Shown here: piece after piece, positions 6,604 through 14,624 of the stretch
Layout: each line of letters begins with the position of its first letter
Numbering within the stretch: position 1 is the first letter of the stretch
Assembly: GCA_020047775.1 (NCBI GenBank)
Contig: JAIFNK010000078.1
Coordinates: 1 to 16,487 of the forward strand
Direction of reading: 5' to 3'
DNA length: 16,487 nucleotides
From: Akkermansia sp.
GTDB lineage: Bacteria; Verrucomicrobiota; Verrucomicrobiia; Verrucomicrobiales; Akkermansiaceae
Program-made: the position numbers and the translations under genes
The notes under the pieces: generated by a model
The model's database searches: none
Seen by the model: the letters and a program-made list of their open reading frames with translations, nothing else
What the model was told of the DNA's origin: nothing

Positions 6604-8293
6604 CTCCTTGGGGCTTGGCGAGTTTCTTTTCGAGTCGCTCGATCTCGGATTTCCATGCCCCGGACTTGTCGTCGAGTCCGCGCAGCAGGCCGATGGCGGC
6701 TTGATCGTTTCCGGTCATTTCGAGGATCGCCACCTTGGATTGATAGAAATAGCTCCATTCGAGCGGCTTCTCCTTCAGCGTCATTTTCATCCGGTTCATG
6801 TGCGCTTCGAGTTGCGCCATCACGCGGAGCCCCGCCGCCGGGCTTTCCACGTGGGCGACGGCGCGGGCGTAGTTGCCGAAGATCGCCACCATCGCGAGCA
6901 CGAAGTCGCCGCTCGGGATTTCGCGCAGCGGGGCGAGCCGTTGGTTCCGGGTGACGAACTGCCGCTCGACCTCCGGCCACACGGTGCGCTGGCGGTCGAT
7001 GATCGCCTGCCAGTTCTGCGCGTCCACGTCGCGGTCGTGCATTTCCCAAAGCGCGCGGGCGCGGGCGGGGTAGCGTTTGAGGACATCGTTTGCGAGGCGG
7101 TGGACGTCGTGCCAGACGAAGGAGCGCTTGGCGGAAAGCAGGGCGAACATGGTTAGCAGGATCACCGCCGGGACGCGTGGCGAGAGGGTTTCGAAGAGCG
7201 ATTTCCACACCGCCGCCAGCAGGATGGCCGCGCCGAGGCAGAACCACGGCAGGCCCGGATAGATGCGATACTCCGGCATGAATTCGGGGACCGGATAGAA
7301 CACCCGGAACAGAATGGTCGCCACGTAGATGAACAGGCAGACGCCGAACAGCCGCGTCGATTTTCGCCAGGCGAGGAACGCGCTGAAGGCCGCGAGCGCG
7401 AGAAATCCGGCGGCGGCGACCATCGCGGCCTTGTCCGGGATATTCCAGAACGACGAACCCGGCGGCACCAGCGTTTCGGTGATTTCATGATCCGAGCTCA
7501 GCGCGACCGGGATCACACTGCGCCAGGCGAATTCCCAGAACACCCGCGACAGCGTGTAGGCATGGCCGATGAACCGCGAATCCACCTTTCCTTCCAGCAT
7601 TTCAAGCCGCGCGCTCATTCCGCCCACCACCCAGAAGGCGGCGAGCACGAGCGCGATCACCCCGGCGCTCTGCCACGGGTATTGCCGGAAAATCCGCAGG
7701 TGTTTCGGCTGGAGAAACGCGAGTTTCACCGCGCCGACCGCGATGATGGCGTGAAGCAATCCCGGGCCTTTGGAAAACGTCGCACCGAGCATGAAAACCA
7801 CACAGGCCACCGCCTTCCACCAACCGCCGTCGCGCAGGAATCCGAGCATCGCCCAGGCCGCCAGCAGGGAAAAAAGCGTCACCCACGCGAGGTCCTGGGT
7901 GCGCGCGTAGTTCGGGATTTCGCTCGCCAGCGGGTGCACCGCGAACAGCAGCGCGCCAAAGAGCGCCACCCCGGCCGGCCAACGGTCGCGCACGAAATCC
8001 CGCCCGAAACCGAACAACACGCACGCCGTCGATGTGTGTAAAATCCAGTTTACCGCATGAAATCCCGCCGCCGACATGCCGAAAATCCGGAATTGGAGGT
8101 GATACCAGAACGTGGTCCAGAGCACCCAACCGGTCTCCGCTAGGTCCCCGTTTCTAACCGCGGCGCTGTCGCGGATCTGCGGGATGTCATCCAGGTAGAA
8201 CTGCGACCCGAGGCACCAGAGATGCGCCAGCGCGCTGGCCGCGATGATGTAAAGAAACGGCAACCACGGGCGACTCCTGTTTTCATCGATCAC
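6569..8293 (-). CDS. GT-C membrane glycosyltransferase, TMTC/PMT-like, with helical C-terminal region
   Basis: The protein has 574 residues and many membrane segments up to about residue 388 (for example 11-29, 109-122, 136-151, 161-172, 178-193, 208-224, 289-308, 316-330, 350-364, 374-387). GT-C hallmarks are an acidic pair in the first periplasmic loop (FYLDDIPQI, Asp35-Asp36), FHAVNWILHT (78-87), FAVHPLASEIPNYARTQDLAW (117-137) and SKGP (174-177). EYRIYPGLPW (341-350) corresponds to the ER-x-x-Y-x-P-x-x-G motif of TMTC-type proteins. Members transfer sugars from polyprenyl-phosphate donors to proteins or glycans on the outer face of the membrane. Residues 390-560 are soluble and helix-rich and may be TPR-like, as in TMTC proteins. 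The last residues, AADSDPPKPMK, are encoded within and beside the REP-like repeat. It is divergent from the thioredoxin-like gene. Confidence 0.82.
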   Translation of the reverse strand: MIDENRSRPWLPFLYIIAASALAHLWCLGSQFYLDDIPQIRDSAAVRNGDLAETGWVLWTTFWYHLQFRIFGMSAAGFHAVNWILHTSTACVLFGFGRDFVRDRWPAGVALFGALLFAVHPLASEIPNYARTQDLAWVTLFSLLAAWAMLGFLRDGGWWKAVACVVFMLGATFSKGPGLLHAIIAVGAVKLAFLQPKHLRIFRQYPWQSAGVIALVLAAFWVVGGMSARLEMLEGKVDSRFIGHAYTLSRVFWEFAWRSVIPVALSSDHEITETLVPPGSSFWNIPDKAAMVAAAGFLALAAFSAFLAWRKSTRLFGVCLFIYVATILFRVFYPVPEFMPEYRIYPGLPWFCLGAAILLAAVWKSLFETLSPRVPAVILLTMFALLSAKRSFVWHDVHRLANDVLKRYPARARALWEMHDRDVDAQNWQAIIDRQRTVWPEVERQFVTRNQRLAPLREIPSGDFVLAMVAIFGNYARAVAHVESPAAGLRVMAQLEAHMNRMKMTLKEKPLEWSYFYQSKVAILEMTGNDQAAIGLLRGLDDKSGAWKSEIERLEKKLAKPQGAADSDPPKPMK

Positions 8294-8346
8294 CCCATGA
8301 CTGTAGCAAGCCGGACACGCGCCACGGCAACCCTAAAATCAAAACG

Positions 8347-8368
8347 AAATCGGGGACTGAGCCGATTT
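8347..8368. other. Small hairpin in the divergent intergenic region
   Basis: AAATCGG (8347-8353) and CCGATTT (8362-8368) form a 7-bp stem with an 8-nt loop, followed by a short T-run on the plus strand. It lies about 40 nt before the thioredoxin-like gene and between two divergent genes, so a 5' leader structure is more likely than a terminator of either neighbour. No function can be assigned. Confidence 0.3.
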
Positions 8369-8405
8369 TCCTTGAGGCAAATCTCCGCCGGGACATCGTC
8401 GCTTC

Positions 8406-9458
8406 ATGATTCATAGGATTCGACCATTGCGGGCCTTGTTCGTTTTCCTGTTCTCCGCGCAGGTCGTGATGGGAGCCCTGAAAGTGGGCGATCCGGCGCC
8501 GAAATTACAGGTCGGCCAGTGGGTGCAGGGTGACGCCGTGCAGGCGTTCGAGGGTGACAAGGTTTACATCGTCGAGTTCTGGGCGACCTGGTGCGGGCCC
8601 TGTGTCTCCTCGATCCCGCATCTGAATGAAATCCATCAGCGCCACAAGGACAAGGGGCTGGTGGTGATCGGGCAGAACGTGATGGAGGAGGATACCAAGG
8701 GCGTTGCCGCATTCGTCAGGAAGATGGGCGGGAAAATGACCTATCGGGTGGCGCTCGACGACAAGACCGACGGCGGCTGGATGGCGAAGAACTGGCTAAC
8801 CGCCGCCGGGCAGAACGGAATTCCCTGCGCGTTTGTGATCAGCAAGGCGGGAAAAATCGCCTACATCGGCCATCCGATGTCGCTCAAGGAATCGGTGCTT
8901 GAAACGCTGCTCAGCGAGCCATCCACCAAGGCGGCTGCCCCGTCCGGACCCGCCGCGGATCTTGCCGCCGCGCCGAGTGCGAAGGCGGTCGCGTTGGCGG
9001 GCCGCGCCGGGTCCGAGATCCAGGCCGGCAAACTCGATGATGCGGAGGCGACGATCGCCGAGCTCCATGAGTCGCTCACCGACAATTTCCGCCACATCGG
9101 CGGCTTGATGGAGCTCAAGTTGCTGTTAGCAAGGAAGCAGGACGAAGACGCCATCCAGCTTGCCAAGCTGTTATGCGAGGATTTCGCGAAAAACCCTCAG
9201 GTGACCGCCTCGGTCGCCGGGTGCCTGGTTTCAAGGCCGGATGCCGGTGCGACCCTGCAATCCGCCGCCGGGAAAATCGCAACGCCACTCAGCGAAACCG
9301 CCGGCGGGGCCAAATCTTCCGCCCTGGCCACGCTCGCCCGCATTGCTTTTCTGCAGGGCGACAAGGCCCGCGCGCTGGAAATCCAGACCAAGGCCGTCGC
9401 CGCCGCATCTTCCGCAGAGGCGCCGGACGCCGGGAAGGTGCTGGATTCCTACAAATAG
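8406..9458 (+). CDS. Exported TlpA/ResA-type thioredoxin-like protein with helical C-terminal tail
   Basis: The 350-residue protein has an N-terminal export signal (about 1-23, ending VMG|A), a thioredoxin fold at about 25-165, and a C-terminal extension. The redox motif is WCGPC (Cys63 and Cys66) after VEFWAT, and the cis-proline is Pro140 in NGIPCAFVIS. The AhpC/TSA-like start, LKVGDPAPKLQVGQW, fits TlpA/ResA proteins, which reduce or exchange disulfides in the periplasm, for example in cytochrome c maturation. A linker rich in Ala and Pro (about 170-195) leads to a helix-rich region with possible TPR-like pairs (AGKLDDAEATIAELHESL; QGDKARALEIQTKAVAAAS). Family members are usually shorter, near 150-200 residues, so the tail is an addition. 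The gene stands alone, divergent from the GT-C gene and convergent with the pyruvyl transferase; its physiological partner is not evident. Confidence 0.88.
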   Translation: MIHRIRPLRALFVFLFSAQVVMGALKVGDPAPKLQVGQWVQGDAVQAFEGDKVYIVEFWATWCGPCVSSIPHLNEIHQRHKDKGLVVIGQNVMEEDTKGVAAFVRKMGGKMTYRVALDDKTDGGWMAKNWLTAAGQNGIPCAFVISKAGKIAYIGHPMSLKESVLETLLSEPSTKAAAPSGPAADLAAAPSAKAVALAGRAGSEIQAGKLDDAEATIAELHESLTDNFRHIGGLMELKLLLARKQDEDAIQLAKLLCEDFAKNPQVTASVAGCLVSRPDAGATLQSAAGKIATPLSETAGGAKSSALATLARIAFLQGDKARALEIQTKAVAAASSAEAPDAGKVLDSYK

Positions 9459-9514
9459 GCATTCGCACCCCATGCGGAGCCGCGCCGTTTCGAGCTGATG
9501 GATCGGAATCGCCA

Positions 9515-10366
9515 TTATTTTGCCAACTCGCGGGCGATCTCCGCCACGCGGTCGAACGAGGCTTCCACCCGGCCACGGGCCTCCGTCGCGAACCGCCGGA
9601 TCTCCTCGGGAAACTCGGTGGGCACATTCGCCTTCGCCGCCTTGTAGGAATCGAAATGCAGATGCGCCACACCCATGTCCTGCATCATCGCCCGGGTTTT
9701 CCAGGTGTTCGAATCCCACGTGGAATAAGGAATCTCCAACACCGAGCTCGCCACCGCCGCGTGGAAGCGGCCGATGCACAGACGGCGGTAGGAACCCAGC
9801 TTGTTCAGGTAACCGGCCACCGTCGGATAGCGCGTGTTGAAGCCGATTTTCCACCGCACTTTCACCGGGCCGACGTGCAGATACTGGCGCACCACGTTGT
9901 CCGTCTCGCCGAGATCCTCGGTGGGAGCGGGCTTCTGATAGGAGCGGAGAAACGACGAGGCGAACATCGCGTCCGGCACCGTCACGCAGCGGCCGCCGGC
10001 TGCGTTCACCGCCGCCGTGCTCGCGGATTCGCGGGCGGTGATGTAGAGGAATTTGCTTAAATCCGGGTGCGGCGAGTTTTCCTGATAGACGCAATTCATC
10101 AGGACGGACGGGAATTGCCCCGCCAGATCCAGCAGGTGGCGGTGTTTGTCATGGTGGATCGAGCCCTCGCCATTGATCACCACCAGGTCCACGGCCGCGA
10201 GTTTCTCCGCATAGTCCGCGAGGTTGAAATCCCGCTTGAGCGAGATTTTCAGGTCCAGCCCGGTGCGTGCGAATTGCTCGCGGAACGTCTGGCACACCAG
10301 CCGGCAGCCGAAATGCGACTGATAGATACTGGTGTCGTTGATGAGCGCGACGGTGGGCTTTTTCAT
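9515..10366 (-). CDS. Polysaccharide pyruvyl transferase family protein
   Basis: The product has 283 residues from the ATG that overlaps the previous stop (ATGA). PF04230-type features are INDTS near the N-terminus, the glycine-rich VVINGEGSIHHD (62-73), YITARES (108-114), VPDAMF (130-135) and GRFHAAVASSVLEIPYSTWDSN (from 199), where family members carry the conserved R-x-H. These enzymes move pyruvate from phosphoenolpyruvate to a sugar as a ketal, giving acidic envelope polysaccharides, and act in the cytoplasm. An alternative start is TTG at 10381, which has GGAG a few nucleotides upstream and would add five residues. The gene is last in a run of minus-strand envelope genes, so it may finish or decorate a glycolipid built by the preceding ones. 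Some family members act on other acceptors, so the exact reaction is open. Confidence 0.86.
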   Translation of the reverse strand: MKKPTVALINDTSIYQSHFGCRLVCQTFREQFARTGLDLKISLKRDFNLADYAEKLAAVDLVVINGEGSIHHDKHRHLLDLAGQFPSVLMNCVYQENSPHPDLSKFLYITARESASTAAVNAAGGRCVTVPDAMFASSFLRSYQKPAPTEDLGETDNVVRQYLHVGPVKVRWKIGFNTRYPTVAGYLNKLGSYRRLCIGRFHAAVASSVLEIPYSTWDSNTWKTRAMMQDMGVAHLHFDSYKAAKANVPTEFPEEIRRFATEARGRVEASFDRVAEIARELAK

Positions 10367-11394
10367 GAAAGTCGTTGGCAAAGTTGCTCCGCCATCACCT
10401 CGGTCACCTTGATCACGGGCCTCGGATTCTTTAGGAAATCCCGGTTCACGTCCGTTAGCCGGGCCATCGGCAAACGCACGATCAGGCCCAGCGATTCCAG
10501 GTTCGCCAGATAGCCGGGCATGAAGCTGTTGGCCGGAAAATTAGTGGTTTCGGGCTGGATCACGACGACGGGCTTATCGGTCGCCACCGCCTCTGTCACC
10601 ATGGAAATGCTGTCCTGCGTCACCCAGATCACCTCCGCCGCGCCGAGGTAGGCGGCCAGTTTTTTCTCCGGCTGATGGCACCACCAGACGGCGTCCGCCA
10701 CGATTTCGGGTGGTAGGAGATTCCGCAGCCGCGCTTCCAGTTCTTTCCCGGTCCGGCGGGAACTCGTCACCAGCCAGCGGATCCCCTCGCGCCCGGCCAG
10801 TTGCGCCATGCCTTTTGTGAGATTCTCCCAGTCGGCATCCTGGAAATCATGGCTGCGCGACTTGCCGCCTATCAGCATCGCCCACAGCATACCCGTCGGT
10901 TGGTTTGACCAATCCGCCGCTGCTTGCTTGACGATTTCCGGGGTGATTTTTGTGGGAATCACGTCCATCCGGAGGTCGTTGGCGGCCGTTTCCAGCGACG
11001 ACGGGGTGAAAACGGTATGAAACCACTCCGCCGGATACGGCTTCCGCTCGCCGAGGAAAACGAAGGGCACGCCGTATTTCACCGCCAGCGTCCGCGCCGC
11101 GAACACACTGCGGCCGCCGCTGGAAACGATCAGGTCCGGCGTGGGCTCGTCCGCTTTCGCCCGCTCCAGGCCGAGTGGCCCGTCCAGCATCCAATCCGGT
11201 AGCGGGCGACCGCTTTTTCCCATCCAGAACAGCCGGATCAAATGGCGGACGAAGCCGCTGATTTTAGGCCGGCACTCGAATTGCCGGATTTCCACCGGCC
11301 ATTTTTCCGCGAGCGCGGCGGCCAGCCCGATGGATTGACTGACATGGCCCGGGCTGCCTTCGCTGATGATCCACAGGATGCGTTTGCCGTTCAT
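10363..11394 (-). CDS. ELM1-like (mitochondrial fission ELM1 family) GT-B-type protein
   Basis: The 343-residue protein matches the bacterial branch of the family named after plant ELM1. Visible motifs are EGSPGHVSQSIGLAAAL (12-28), PDLIVSSGGRSVFAAR (86-101), the hinge segment LIGGKSRSHDF (174-184), TSSRRTG (210-216) and VTQDSISMVTEAVATDKPV (258-276). The two-domain pattern with a nucleotide-sugar-like C-terminal half resembles GT-B glycosyltransferases such as MurG/LpxB. Bacterial members typically sit with lipid A and LPS genes; no reaction is established as far as I know. Here it lies between a glycosyltransferase (15-nt gap upstream) and the pyruvyl transferase (ATGA overlap), so a sugar-transfer step on an envelope lipid is the sensible inference. 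The eukaryotic name should not be read as function. Confidence 0.85.
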   Translation of the reverse strand: MNGKRILWIISEGSPGHVSQSIGLAAALAEKWPVEIRQFECRPKISGFVRHLIRLFWMGKSGRPLPDWMLDGPLGLERAKADEPTPDLIVSSGGRSVFAARTLAVKYGVPFVFLGERKPYPAEWFHTVFTPSSLETAANDLRMDVIPTKITPEIVKQAAADWSNQPTGMLWAMLIGGKSRSHDFQDADWENLTKGMAQLAGREGIRWLVTSSRRTGKELEARLRNLLPPEIVADAVWWCHQPEKKLAAYLGAAEVIWVTQDSISMVTEAVATDKPVVVIQPETTNFPANSFMPGYLANLESLGLIVRLPMARLTDVNRDFLKNPRPVIKVTEVMAEQLCQRLS

Positions 11395-11409
11395 GCCGGT
11401 TGGGAAAAA

Positions 11410-12216
11410 CTACTCCCGCCAGAACTCCTTGACCCACGGGGAGGGGAAAACGAAGCGATTGATGTAGCGCCGCCAGCGTTTTTCGGTGTGGCGTTTGTTC
11501 CAGACCCACTTGAGATATTCCAGCCGCGGAACGTGCGGCGTCGCGTCCGACCATTGGCCGAGAATGCCGTCCGGCGGCTTGGGGTGACCCGGGAACGTGA
11601 CGATTTTCACCCCGCGCGGCAGGACCGGCGGGCGCAGATAACGCAGCGGCCAAATGCCCATGCAATGGATTCCATAATGCTTGGTCCATGCGTGCGGCCA
11701 GAATTTCACCCCGCTCTTGACCCCGGCGGTGACGTAATTCTGCTCGAACCGGTATTTCCGCGAGATCTCGACGGAGTTCGCCCGCAGGTTTTCGAGCATG
11801 TACGGATTTCCACCGATCGGAAACCGGAACACCGAAGTTTGCCCGTGTTTGCCGAAAAACCGCACCCAGTTGCGGGCGACGATCACGTCCGACGGGTCGC
11901 CGTAGGTGAAATAGTCGTCGATGTTCGAGGCGATCACCGAGTCCAGGTCGATGAAAAGCGCGGTGCCGGTGAGCCTGCCGAGTTCTTTGCCCCAGAGCGC
12001 GATTTTCGGCCATTTGCCCGGCACGTCCGGCGGGATTTCGCACTCCAGCAGCGGGATGGGCAGGCATTTCACCTCGGGACGGATGCCCGTGGCGTCGTCG
12101 GTGAAGCAGATGAGCGTGAAGTCTCCGGTGACATTGCGCCGGACCATCGCATACATGATATTCACGTATTCCGGGCCGTAAACGGTGCCCCACTTCATAC
12201 AGACAACTTGCTTCAT
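11410..12216 (-). CDS. GT-A-like glycosyltransferase
   Basis: The 268-residue protein starts with CMKWGTVYGPEYVNIMYAMV (6-25), followed by FTLICFTDDATGI (33-45) and LFIDLDSVI (87-95). Asp90-Leu-Asp92 is a candidate DxD motif for metal and nucleotide-sugar binding in a GT-A fold, resembling the GT8-like or related hypothetical glycosyltransferase families. A later SDVIVARNW and the basic, aromatic C-terminus (KRWRRYINRFVFPSPWVKEFW) suggest membrane-surface association. It is cytoplasmic, with no signal or membrane helix. Its start overlaps the stop of the GT4 gene by four bases and the ELM1-like gene follows after 15 nt, so it should act in the same glycan pathway. Donor and acceptor sugars are unknown. 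Confidence 0.82.
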   Translation of the reverse strand: MKQVVCMKWGTVYGPEYVNIMYAMVRRNVTGDFTLICFTDDATGIRPEVKCLPIPLLECEIPPDVPGKWPKIALWGKELGRLTGTALFIDLDSVIASNIDDYFTYGDPSDVIVARNWVRFFGKHGQTSVFRFPIGGNPYMLENLRANSVEISRKYRFEQNYVTAGVKSGVKFWPHAWTKHYGIHCMGIWPLRYLRPPVLPRGVKIVTFPGHPKPPDGILGQWSDATPHVPRLEYLKWVWNKRHTEKRWRRYINRFVFPSPWVKEFWRE

Positions 12217-13322
12217 CGCGGGTCCTTGAGAACGGATTGGTAAACCTCGAGCGTGGAATTGAGCATCCGCTCCAGCGCGAATGCCTCTGCCGACGAGGGC
12301 GTCGGGCGACCTTTCAGGATTTCCCCGGTCCGGTCAATGGCGCAGTTCAAGTCGCCGACTTTGATCAGACCCTGCGGGAAAATCACCCGCAGCTGCTCGG
12401 CCACACCGCCGTGATCGTAGGCGATGACCGGTTTTCCCAAGGCGAGCGCCTCCAATGACACCCGGCCGAACGCCTCCGGATCGTGGGACAGCGAATACAC
12501 GATCTCGGAGACCGCCATGATTTCCCGCAGGTCGGTGCGGTGGCCGAGGAACGACACGTGATCCGTGACGCCGAGCGAGGCGGCGAGTTCCTTGAGCTCG
12601 TCGAGGAAGGCGAGTTTTTTGGGATGCGGCTCGCCGACGATCAGACCGTGCACCGGCGTCCCGGATTCGAGCAGCTTGGCGATGAGCCGGATGAAATCCT
12701 CCTGCCCTTTCCACCGCGTGAGCCGGCCGGGCATCAAAAGCGGAGTCCGTCCTTCGAGCTCCGGATGTTCTGCCTGCCAATTTTTCAGCCATTCCGCCGA
12801 CGGGGTAAATCCCGCGGGATAATCCGCCTCAGCCACCCCCCGGTGAATCACCCGGATTTTCGCCGCATCGGTCATCGGGTAATTTCTCAGAATATAATCC
12901 CGCACGCTTTCGGAAACGGCGATGACCCGCTCGCCCCGCGTCATCACGGCGGAATAGCCATTCACCGAGTAAAATCCATGCACGGTCGTCACCAAACGCG
13001 GGCGGCTCGCCCTGGGCAGACTTTTCCAAGCCAGCCACGCCAGCCACGCCGGAAGCCGCGACCGCAGGTGAATGATGTCCGGTTTTTCGCGGAGAAACAG
13101 CCGCCGCAATTTCGGGATCTGCCCGAGCGAGGCAAGCGCCTTGCGGTGGACCGGCATCTTGAAATGTCGTGAGCCGGCTTTTTCCAGATCCGCCACCATC
13201 CGGCCACCGTTGGAAATGACGACGGACTCGTCACCGCGCCCGACCAGAAATGCGGCGACTTCCAACGTGCCGCGCTCGACGCCGCCACCATTCAACTCGG
13301 GCAGGATTTGGATGACTTTCAT
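12213..13322 (-). CDS. Glycosyltransferase family 4 (GT-B fold)
   Basis: The 369-residue protein has clear GT4 marks. It begins with MKVIQILPELNGGGVERGTLE, the glycine-rich loop of the acceptor-binding domain. TVHGFYSVNGYSAVMTRGE and VIAVSESVRDYI (133-144) follow. The donor domain begins near PGRLTRWKGQEDFIRLI (198-214). The nucleotide-sugar site is EAFGRVSLEALALGKPVIAYDHGG, with the family's E-x7-E pair at Glu283 and Glu291. Such enzymes are retaining transferases working on the cytoplasmic side of the membrane, here most likely on lipopolysaccharide core or another envelope glycan. The length is normal for the family. The start overlaps the acyltransferase stop by four bases (ATGA), and its own stop overlaps the next glycosyltransferase the same way. 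This indicates translational coupling and matched expression. The sugar specificity cannot be told. Confidence 0.94.
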   Translation of the reverse strand: MKVIQILPELNGGGVERGTLEVAAFLVGRGDESVVISNGGRMVADLEKAGSRHFKMPVHRKALASLGQIPKLRRLFLREKPDIIHLRSRLPAWLAWLAWKSLPRASRPRLVTTVHGFYSVNGYSAVMTRGERVIAVSESVRDYILRNYPMTDAAKIRVIHRGVAEADYPAGFTPSAEWLKNWQAEHPELEGRTPLLMPGRLTRWKGQEDFIRLIAKLLESGTPVHGLIVGEPHPKKLAFLDELKELAASLGVTDHVSFLGHRTDLREIMAVSEIVYSLSHDPEAFGRVSLEALALGKPVIAYDHGGVAEQLRVIFPQGLIKVGDLNCAIDRTGEILKGRPTPSSAEAFALERMLNSTLEVYQSVLKDPR

Positions 13323-14575
13323 GGCGTGGAGGACAGGGAAACCAACGGAATCGACTCTTTTCCAGCGGCTTTCACAAGCGCCTTCGAAGCATCACAGGCG
13401 AGGATGTAGTCGATGGGCAGCCCGGCGGCCAGATCGATCGCTTCGATGGATTTCCGCAAGAGGTCGCGGTCATTGGTAACCGCCACGGTGTGAACGATTT
13501 CCGTGCCGGTGAGCCAGGACGGCAGCTCCTGTCCCGGAACCAGCACGATTTCGTAAATCACATCCGGGTGCGTCCATTCTTCCGGCAACTGCCACCCGGC
13601 GGGCGCACCCGCCAACCACAGCAAGGCACGGTGCGGATTGCCCTCGCCCATCGAATCCGGGCCTAGCCATTTACGGATTGGATGTTTCGGGCTGATGTAA
13701 ACTTTCCACCGCTCCTGGAGCCAGAACACGTCGGTCGGGCTCTCCTTCAAGGCCTGTTCGATGGCCACCATGCAATCCGCCGTCTTGTGCGGGCGGTTCA
13801 CCGGGTGGTAGCGGATCGCCCATTTCCCCGGAGCCACGGTGCGCACCGACATCGAGAGGATCTCGCTCTTGCTCCGCCGCGCCATCAGGCTGGGCAGCGG
13901 GCTGGCACGCGTCAGCCGGCCGAAGTATCTCACGAGCTCGCCTTGGTGGCCAACCCGTTGATCCGCAAGGATTCCCAGAATTCCGCCCTCGCGCAAAAAC
14001 CCGGTTACGTAGTGGAAACTGTCGCGTTTGGAGAAAAGCCGGGTGCCTTCGTGCTCGCGGTGGGCGAGCACCCGGGCGTTGAGAATCGGGTTGTTCAGCG
14101 GGCGGTAAAATGCGCCCATTTTGTGCCCGGGAGGGAATTTCAAATTGATGCGGCTGAGCAGCTCCCAGTTCCCCATGTGCGACGGCATCAACGCAAGACC
14201 AGGGCTGCGGGTCAGCGCGGATTCCAGAACCTCCTGATTTTCAACGGTGACGATCCGGTCAATTTCCTCAAGCGACAGGTGCGTCGAGTGCATGGCGGAC
14301 AACAAATTCCCCGCTGTCCGGCGGAAAGTCTCTCGCGCCATCTGACGCAAAGTCGGCAGGTCGTGCTCGCCGTAGAACGCGATGCGCAGATTCCTCAAAA
14401 TCACCCGCTGCCGGAACGGCATGAAATGCCAGGCGAGCCCGCCGAGGGCCTCGCCGAAGCGGAAAACCACCGGTCCCGGGAACAGCCCCACGAGTTTCTC
14501 GATCCCCGTCTGGGCCAGCCACTCGAGCCGCCACTTCCAGAGCTTGGGATGATTTTCTGAAGACTCACGAGCCAC
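13319..14575 (-). CDS. LpxL/HtrB-type lysophospholipid acyltransferase with extra C-terminal domain
   Basis: The 418-residue protein starts with GTG; no in-frame ATG occurs before Met52. Residues about 15-300 match the lipid A late-acyltransferase family. Landmarks are LRNLRIAF (60-67), the catalytic H-x4-E motif in SHMGNWELL (His133, Glu138), YRPLNNP (157-163), LREGGILGILADQRVG (194-209) and the late segment DVFWLQERWK (282-291). Family enzymes transfer an acyl chain to a lipid A precursor or related glycolipid at the inner membrane. They are usually about 290-320 residues. Here about 110 more residues (310-418) form a strand/helix domain beginning HRALLWLAGAPAGWQLPEEW and ending near VKAAGKESIPLVSLSS, with no motif I can name. 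It leads a coupled run of glycosyltransferases and follows the GH25-like lipoprotein gene by 49 nt. Confidence 0.87.
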   Translation of the reverse strand: MARESSENHPKLWKWRLEWLAQTGIEKLVGLFPGPVVFRFGEALGGLAWHFMPFRQRVILRNLRIAFYGEHDLPTLRQMARETFRRTAGNLLSAMHSTHLSLEEIDRIVTVENQEVLESALTRSPGLALMPSHMGNWELLSRINLKFPPGHKMGAFYRPLNNPILNARVLAHREHEGTRLFSKRDSFHYVTGFLREGGILGILADQRVGHQGELVRYFGRLTRASPLPSLMARRSKSEILSMSVRTVAPGKWAIRYHPVNRPHKTADCMVAIEQALKESPTDVFWLQERWKVYISPKHPIRKWLGPDSMGEGNPHRALLWLAGAPAGWQLPEEWTHPDVIYEIVLVPGQELPSWLTGTEIVHTVAVTNDRDLLRKSIEAIDLAAGLPIDYILACDASKALVKAAGKESIPLVSLSSTP

Positions 14576-14624
14576 TCGCCGAGCTGTAACGGCTCAGGAA
14601 CATCCATGCAAGGCTGATGCCGGA

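Noticed and set aside
6363..7247. A long minus-strand reading frame, Arg/Pro-rich
   Set aside because: It overlaps the GT-C gene in another frame, has the Arg/Pro/Ala bias typical of a high-GC shadow frame, and shows no family motif.
8393..8408. acatcgtcgcttcatg resembling catcgtcacttcatg at 6564-6578 as a second repeat copy
   Set aside because: The match is about 15 nt with one mismatch and lacks the REP-like palindrome, so chance cannot be excluded.
9459..9514. A bidirectional terminator between the convergent genes
   Set aside because: Only 4-bp stems (for example gcgg-ag-ccgc) could be found, and there is no T-rich tract.
9173..10060. A long plus-strand frame across the end of the thioredoxin-like gene and the pyruvyl transferase
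   Set aside because: It lies antisense to a recognisable pyruvyl transferase and is rich in Arg, His and Gly with no motif, so it is a shadow of that gene.
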